A stretch of 9,260 bases of DNA from assembly GCA_014376915.1 (NCBI GenBank), contig JACMQP010000155.1, forward strand, positions 1 to 9,260, written 5' to 3'. Each line of letters starts with the position of its first letter. The first letter of the stretch is position 1. The notes under the pieces were generated by a model that saw nothing but the letters and a program-made list of their open reading frames with translations, made no database searches and was not told where the DNA came from. Positions 6,910 through 9,260 of the stretch are shown here, one piece after another. The stretch comes from Ramlibacter sp. (GTDB taxonomy: Bacteria > Pseudomonadota > Gammaproteobacteria > Burkholderiales > Burkholderiaceae). The position numbers were made by a program, and so were the translations under genes.

Positions 6910-6950
6910 GGTGCAGTAAAGTGGCTGGTTTCCATCGTACCGGAGCCGCC
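6910..6950. promoter_or_regulatory. Divergent intergenic region, thioesterase-GNAT / alcohol dehydrogenase
   Basis: These 41 bp separate two divergent start codons, so promoter elements must lie here or within the 5' ends of both genes. I see only weak -10 candidates: TAAAGT on plus at 6917-6922 and TTTACT on minus at 6920-6915, each 4 of 6, and neither has a convincing -35. I found no strong dyad. The only clear signal is the ribosome binding site of the plus-strand gene. Confidence 0.3.
6942..6945 (+). promoter_or_regulatory. Ribosome binding site for the iron-containing alcohol dehydrogenase
   Basis: GGAG is followed by 5 nt and then the ATG at 6951. This favours 6951 over the in-frame GTG at 6921, which would add ten residues and has no such site. 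Confidence 0.6.
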
Positions 6951-8087
6951 ATGGCCTTCATCTACTACGTCACCCAGGTCCAGTTCGACTATGGCGCGGT
7001 CAAGCTGCTCAAGCAGGAATGCGAGCGGGTCGGCATCTCCCGGCCGCTGGTGGTGACCGATCCCGGCGTCAAGGCTGCGGGCGTGCTGCAGAAGGCGCTC
7101 GACGCGCTGGCCGGCCTTCCGGTGGCAGTGTTCGACCAGACACCGTCCAATCCGACCGAAGCGGCCGTGCGGGCCGCGGTCGAGGTGTACCGGGCCAACA
7201 ACTGCGACGGCCTGATCGCGGTCGGCGGCGGTTCTGCCATCGATTGCGCCAAGGGAGTGGCAATCGCCGCCACCCACGAAGGCCCGCTCACCCATTACGC
7301 GACGATCGAGGGCGGTTCGCCCCGCATCACCGACAAGGCGGTGCCGCTGATCGCCGTCCCCACCACCAGCGGCACCGGCAGCGAAGTGGCCCGCGGCGCC
7401 ATCATCATCGTCGACGACCGCCGCAAGCTGGGTTTCCATTCCTGGCACCTGGTACCGAAGGCCGCGATCTGCGACCCCGAGCTGACGCTGGGCCTGCCGC
7501 CGAAACTCACCGCTGCGACCGGCATGGACGCGATCGCGCACTGCATGGAAACCTTCATGTCCAGCGCCTTCAATCCGCCGGCCGACGGCATCGCGCTGGA
7601 CGGGCTGCAGCGCGGCTGGGCCCACATCGAGCGCGCCACCCGCGACGGCAGCGACCGCGAAGCGCGCTTCAACCTGATGAGCGCATCGATGCAGGGCGCG
7701 ATGGCGTTCCAGAAAGGCCTGGGTGCGGTCCATTCGCTCAGTCACAGCCTGGGCGGCGTGGACCCGCGCCTGCACCACGGCACTTTGAACGCGATGTTCC
7801 TGCCGGTCGTCGTGACGTTCAACGCTGAAGCGGAATCGGTGCGCAAGGACCAGCGCCTGCAGCGGATGGCGCAGGCCATGGGCCTGCAGTCGGGCGGCGA
7901 CATTTCCGAGGCGATCCGCGACATGAATGCCCGGCTCGGCCTGCCCGCCGGCCTGGCCGCGATGGGCGTACAGCGCGACTGGTTCGACCGCATCATCGAT
8001 GGCGCACTGGCCGACCACTGCCACAAGACCAACCCGCGCATCGCCAGCCGCGCGGAGTACGAAGAGCTGCTGGCGGGCTCGATGTGA
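6951..8087 (+). CDS. Iron-containing alcohol dehydrogenase, 4-hydroxybutyrate dehydrogenase-like
   Basis: The 378-residue enzyme belongs to group III (iron-activated) alcohol dehydrogenases, cytoplasmic NAD(P)-dependent oxidoreductases. The nucleotide-binding motif GGGSAID is at 92-98, and PTTSGTGSEV follows at 137-146. The metal ligands are D193, H197, H261 and H275; the D-x3-H and H-x13-H spacing equals that of FucO (D196, H200, H263, H277). From memory the whole sequence, including MAFIYY at the start and ADHCHKTNP near the end, is very like GbdI of Cupriavidus necator. That enzyme interconverts 4-hydroxybutyrate and succinate semialdehyde. The substrate here is therefore a reasonable guess but not proven by sequence; other hydroxy-acids or alcohols are possible, so no symbol is given. 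The gene seems monocistronic: it diverges from the thioesterase-GNAT gene, and its stop TGA touches the stop of the convergent patatin gene. Confidence 0.92.
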   Translation: MAFIYYVTQVQFDYGAVKLLKQECERVGISRPLVVTDPGVKAAGVLQKALDALAGLPVAVFDQTPSNPTEAAVRAAVEVYRANNCDGLIAVGGGSAIDCAKGVAIAATHEGPLTHYATIEGGSPRITDKAVPLIAVPTTSGTGSEVARGAIIIVDDRRKLGFHSWHLVPKAAICDPELTLGLPPKLTAATGMDAIAHCMETFMSSAFNPPADGIALDGLQRGWAHIERATRDGSDREARFNLMSASMQGAMAFQKGLGAVHSLSHSLGGVDPRLHHGTLNAMFLPVVVTFNAEAESVRKDQRLQRMAQAMGLQSGGDISEAIRDMNARLGLPAGLAAMGVQRDWFDRIIDGALADHCHKTNPRIASRAEYEELLAGSM

Positions 8088-9188
8088 TTACAGCGGCTCG
8101 ACCTGCGCGAACTGCTGCGCGGGATCCAGCGCGCTCCATTGCGCGAATTCATCCCCCAGCTGGCGGCTCGCCGTTGCTGCCGCAGTCCATGCCTGGATTC
8201 GCGCACCAAGGTCGGTGCCGTAGCGCGTGAAGTCGGTGCGGTCCGGCAACTTGCCGTTCGGCAGGCTGGCGACCCAGGCCCGGTCCGGCGCCAGCACGAT
8301 CGTGCTGTCCAGGAATGGGGTCGCGGCATGGCGCCACGTCAAGCCCTTGTCCAGCCAGCCTGGAACGATCGCCTGCTGGAAATGCGGATACAGCACCAGG
8401 CCCTGCCCCGGCCCCATCGCGTGGTAGTTCAGGTGCAGGTGGTAGTCGGTGATGCCGCCATCCCAGTAGGCGCCGGGCGGCGCGCCGGGAATGTCGTGGA
8501 TCGCCTTGAGCACGAACGGGATCGAGCAGCTCGCCTGCAGCGCCAGGTTGAAGTTGGCCTGGGTCAGTGCCACCTGCTGGCTGGGGTAGTCGGTCGTGGT
8601 GAACGGTAGCGGCCATGCCCCGTCCGGGCCGGAGGTCGAGAACACCACCCGCTCCAGCCAGCCACCCATCGCCTTGCGCTGCACGCAATTGAAGAGGAAT
8701 GCCGCGAGATAACCGAGCGGCGTGCGCCACGCATGTTCCCGACTCAGCACGTGGCGGCCGCGCGAGGTGACGATGTGCAGCCGGTAGCGCGGGTGCTGCA
8801 GCACCTCGGCCAGCCGGCCGCCGTAGAACGATTGCAGGCTCTGCCCGAAGCGCTCGCTGACATGGGCGGCTGTGGGGTTCTTGCGGCCGGGCTCGCGTTC
8901 GTAGTCCTGCGCGATGTAGTCGCGCTCCAGGCGCTCGAACGCGGCGACCGGATCGTGCAGGGATGCGGTCGCCATCCGCCACGCGCCGATCGAGGCGCCG
9001 ACCAGCTGCGTCGGTTGCTGCGACTGCGACAGCCACTCGCCGAAGATAAAGCGGTCCAGCGGCACCAGCACCAGGCCCTTGGGCCCGCCGGCCGCAGCCG
9101 GGATCACGCCCACGTCCTGTGGCCGCAGGCCCTGTCGCTCGATGTGCCGACGGGCCCGTGGGCCCGCGTAAATCCGCAGGGCTGCCAT
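8088..9188 (-). CDS. Patatin-like phospholipase family protein
   Basis: This 366-residue protein has the three patatin landmarks in order. A glycine-rich oxyanion loop AAAGGPKG lies at 31-38, the nucleophile elbow GASIG at 64-68 with S66 as nucleophile, and DGG at 243-245 with D243 as the catalytic dyad partner. Patatins are serine acyl hydrolases acting on phospholipids or other acyl esters. The oxyanion loop has K37 where many members have arginine (GGxRG). There is no N-terminal signal peptide or obvious membrane anchor, so a cytoplasmic or membrane-peripheral location is likely. The substrate is unknown. The start ATG lies 4 nt after the stop of the gene upstream, indicating co-transcription; no strong Shine-Dalgarno sequence is seen. 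The stop codon abuts that of the convergent dehydrogenase gene with no base between. Confidence 0.85.
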   Translation of the reverse strand: MAALRIYAGPRARRHIERQGLRPQDVGVIPAAAGGPKGLVLVPLDRFIFGEWLSQSQQPTQLVGASIGAWRMATASLHDPVAAFERLERDYIAQDYEREPGRKNPTAAHVSERFGQSLQSFYGGRLAEVLQHPRYRLHIVTSRGRHVLSREHAWRTPLGYLAAFLFNCVQRKAMGGWLERVVFSTSGPDGAWPLPFTTTDYPSQQVALTQANFNLALQASCSIPFVLKAIHDIPGAPPGAYWDGGITDYHLHLNYHAMGPGQGLVLYPHFQQAIVPGWLDKGLTWRHAATPFLDSTIVLAPDRAWVASLPNGKLPDRTDFTRYGTDLGARIQAWTAAATASRQLGDEFAQWSALDPAQQFAQVEPL

Positions 9189-9192
9189 GCGG

Positions 9193-9260
9193 CTACTTGC
9201 CCAGACGCTGCAGCCTGGCGAACGCGCCGGCCATGGTGGTGTTTACCGGCGTTTCCTGGC
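9193..9260 (-). CDS. 3' end of an unidentified gene upstream of the patatin gene
   Basis: The last bases read on the minus strand as 21 codons followed by TAG at 9195-9193, the predicted C-terminus being ETPVNTTMAGAFARLQRLGK preceded by Q. I do not recognise the protein. It is supported only by the open frame and by the tight spacing: the stop lies 4 nt before the patatin start, matching the operon style elsewhere in the window. The start and nearly all of the gene lie beyond the right edge. Confidence 0.5.
   Translation of the reverse strand, partial: QETPVNTTMAGAFARLQRLGK

Noticed and set aside
6906..8024. A 372-codon minus-strand frame across the dehydrogenase gene.
   Set aside because: Low-complexity His/Arg/Gly-rich product without motifs; the plus-strand dehydrogenase has all metal ligands and a ribosome binding site.

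Overview
This is high-GC DNA with tightly packed genes, read as a chromosomal housekeeping segment of a betaproteobacterium. Family-level recall of the proteins and the gene order points to Burkholderiales, probably Comamonadaceae (inference, no search run). I see no mobile element, tRNA, rRNA, CRISPR array or phage gene. The window is almost entirely coding; the longest gaps are about 50-60 bp.

Left block (1-2835, minus strand): an apparent operon read right to left, mltG - tmk - holB - pilZ. Two junctions are 4-bp ATGA stop/start overlaps. holB uses a GTG start 58 nt after tmk with its own ribosome binding site. The operon joins cell-wall synthesis control (MltG), dTTP supply (Tmk), the replicative clamp loader (HolB) and type IV pilus assembly (PilZ, cut by the window edge). 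pilZ downstream of holB is also the arrangement in Pseudomonas aeruginosa.

Centre (2836-6909): ygfZ (Fe-S cluster maintenance) diverges from mltG across a 50-bp region. That region holds a 28-bp dyad and overlapping -10-like hexamers on both strands. The 3' end of ygfZ overlaps tail to tail by 25 bp with a gene on the minus strand for a large multi-pass O-antigen ligase/polymerase-like protein with a C-terminal TPR region. This is preceded, 2 nt away and co-directional, by a gene fusing a YbgC/FadM-type hotdog thioesterase to a GNAT acetyltransferase.

Right block (6951-9260): an iron-containing alcohol dehydrogenase resembling 4-hydroxybutyrate dehydrogenase diverges from the fusion gene (41-bp gap). 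It ends exactly against the stop codon of a convergent patatin-like phospholipase gene. The last 66 bases hold the 3' end of an unidentified gene just upstream of the patatin gene.

I found no evidence for a wholly new system. The points most worth a second look are the symmetric mltG/ygfZ promoter region, the thioesterase-GNAT fusion, and its tight coupling to an orphan glycan ligase with a TPR tail.
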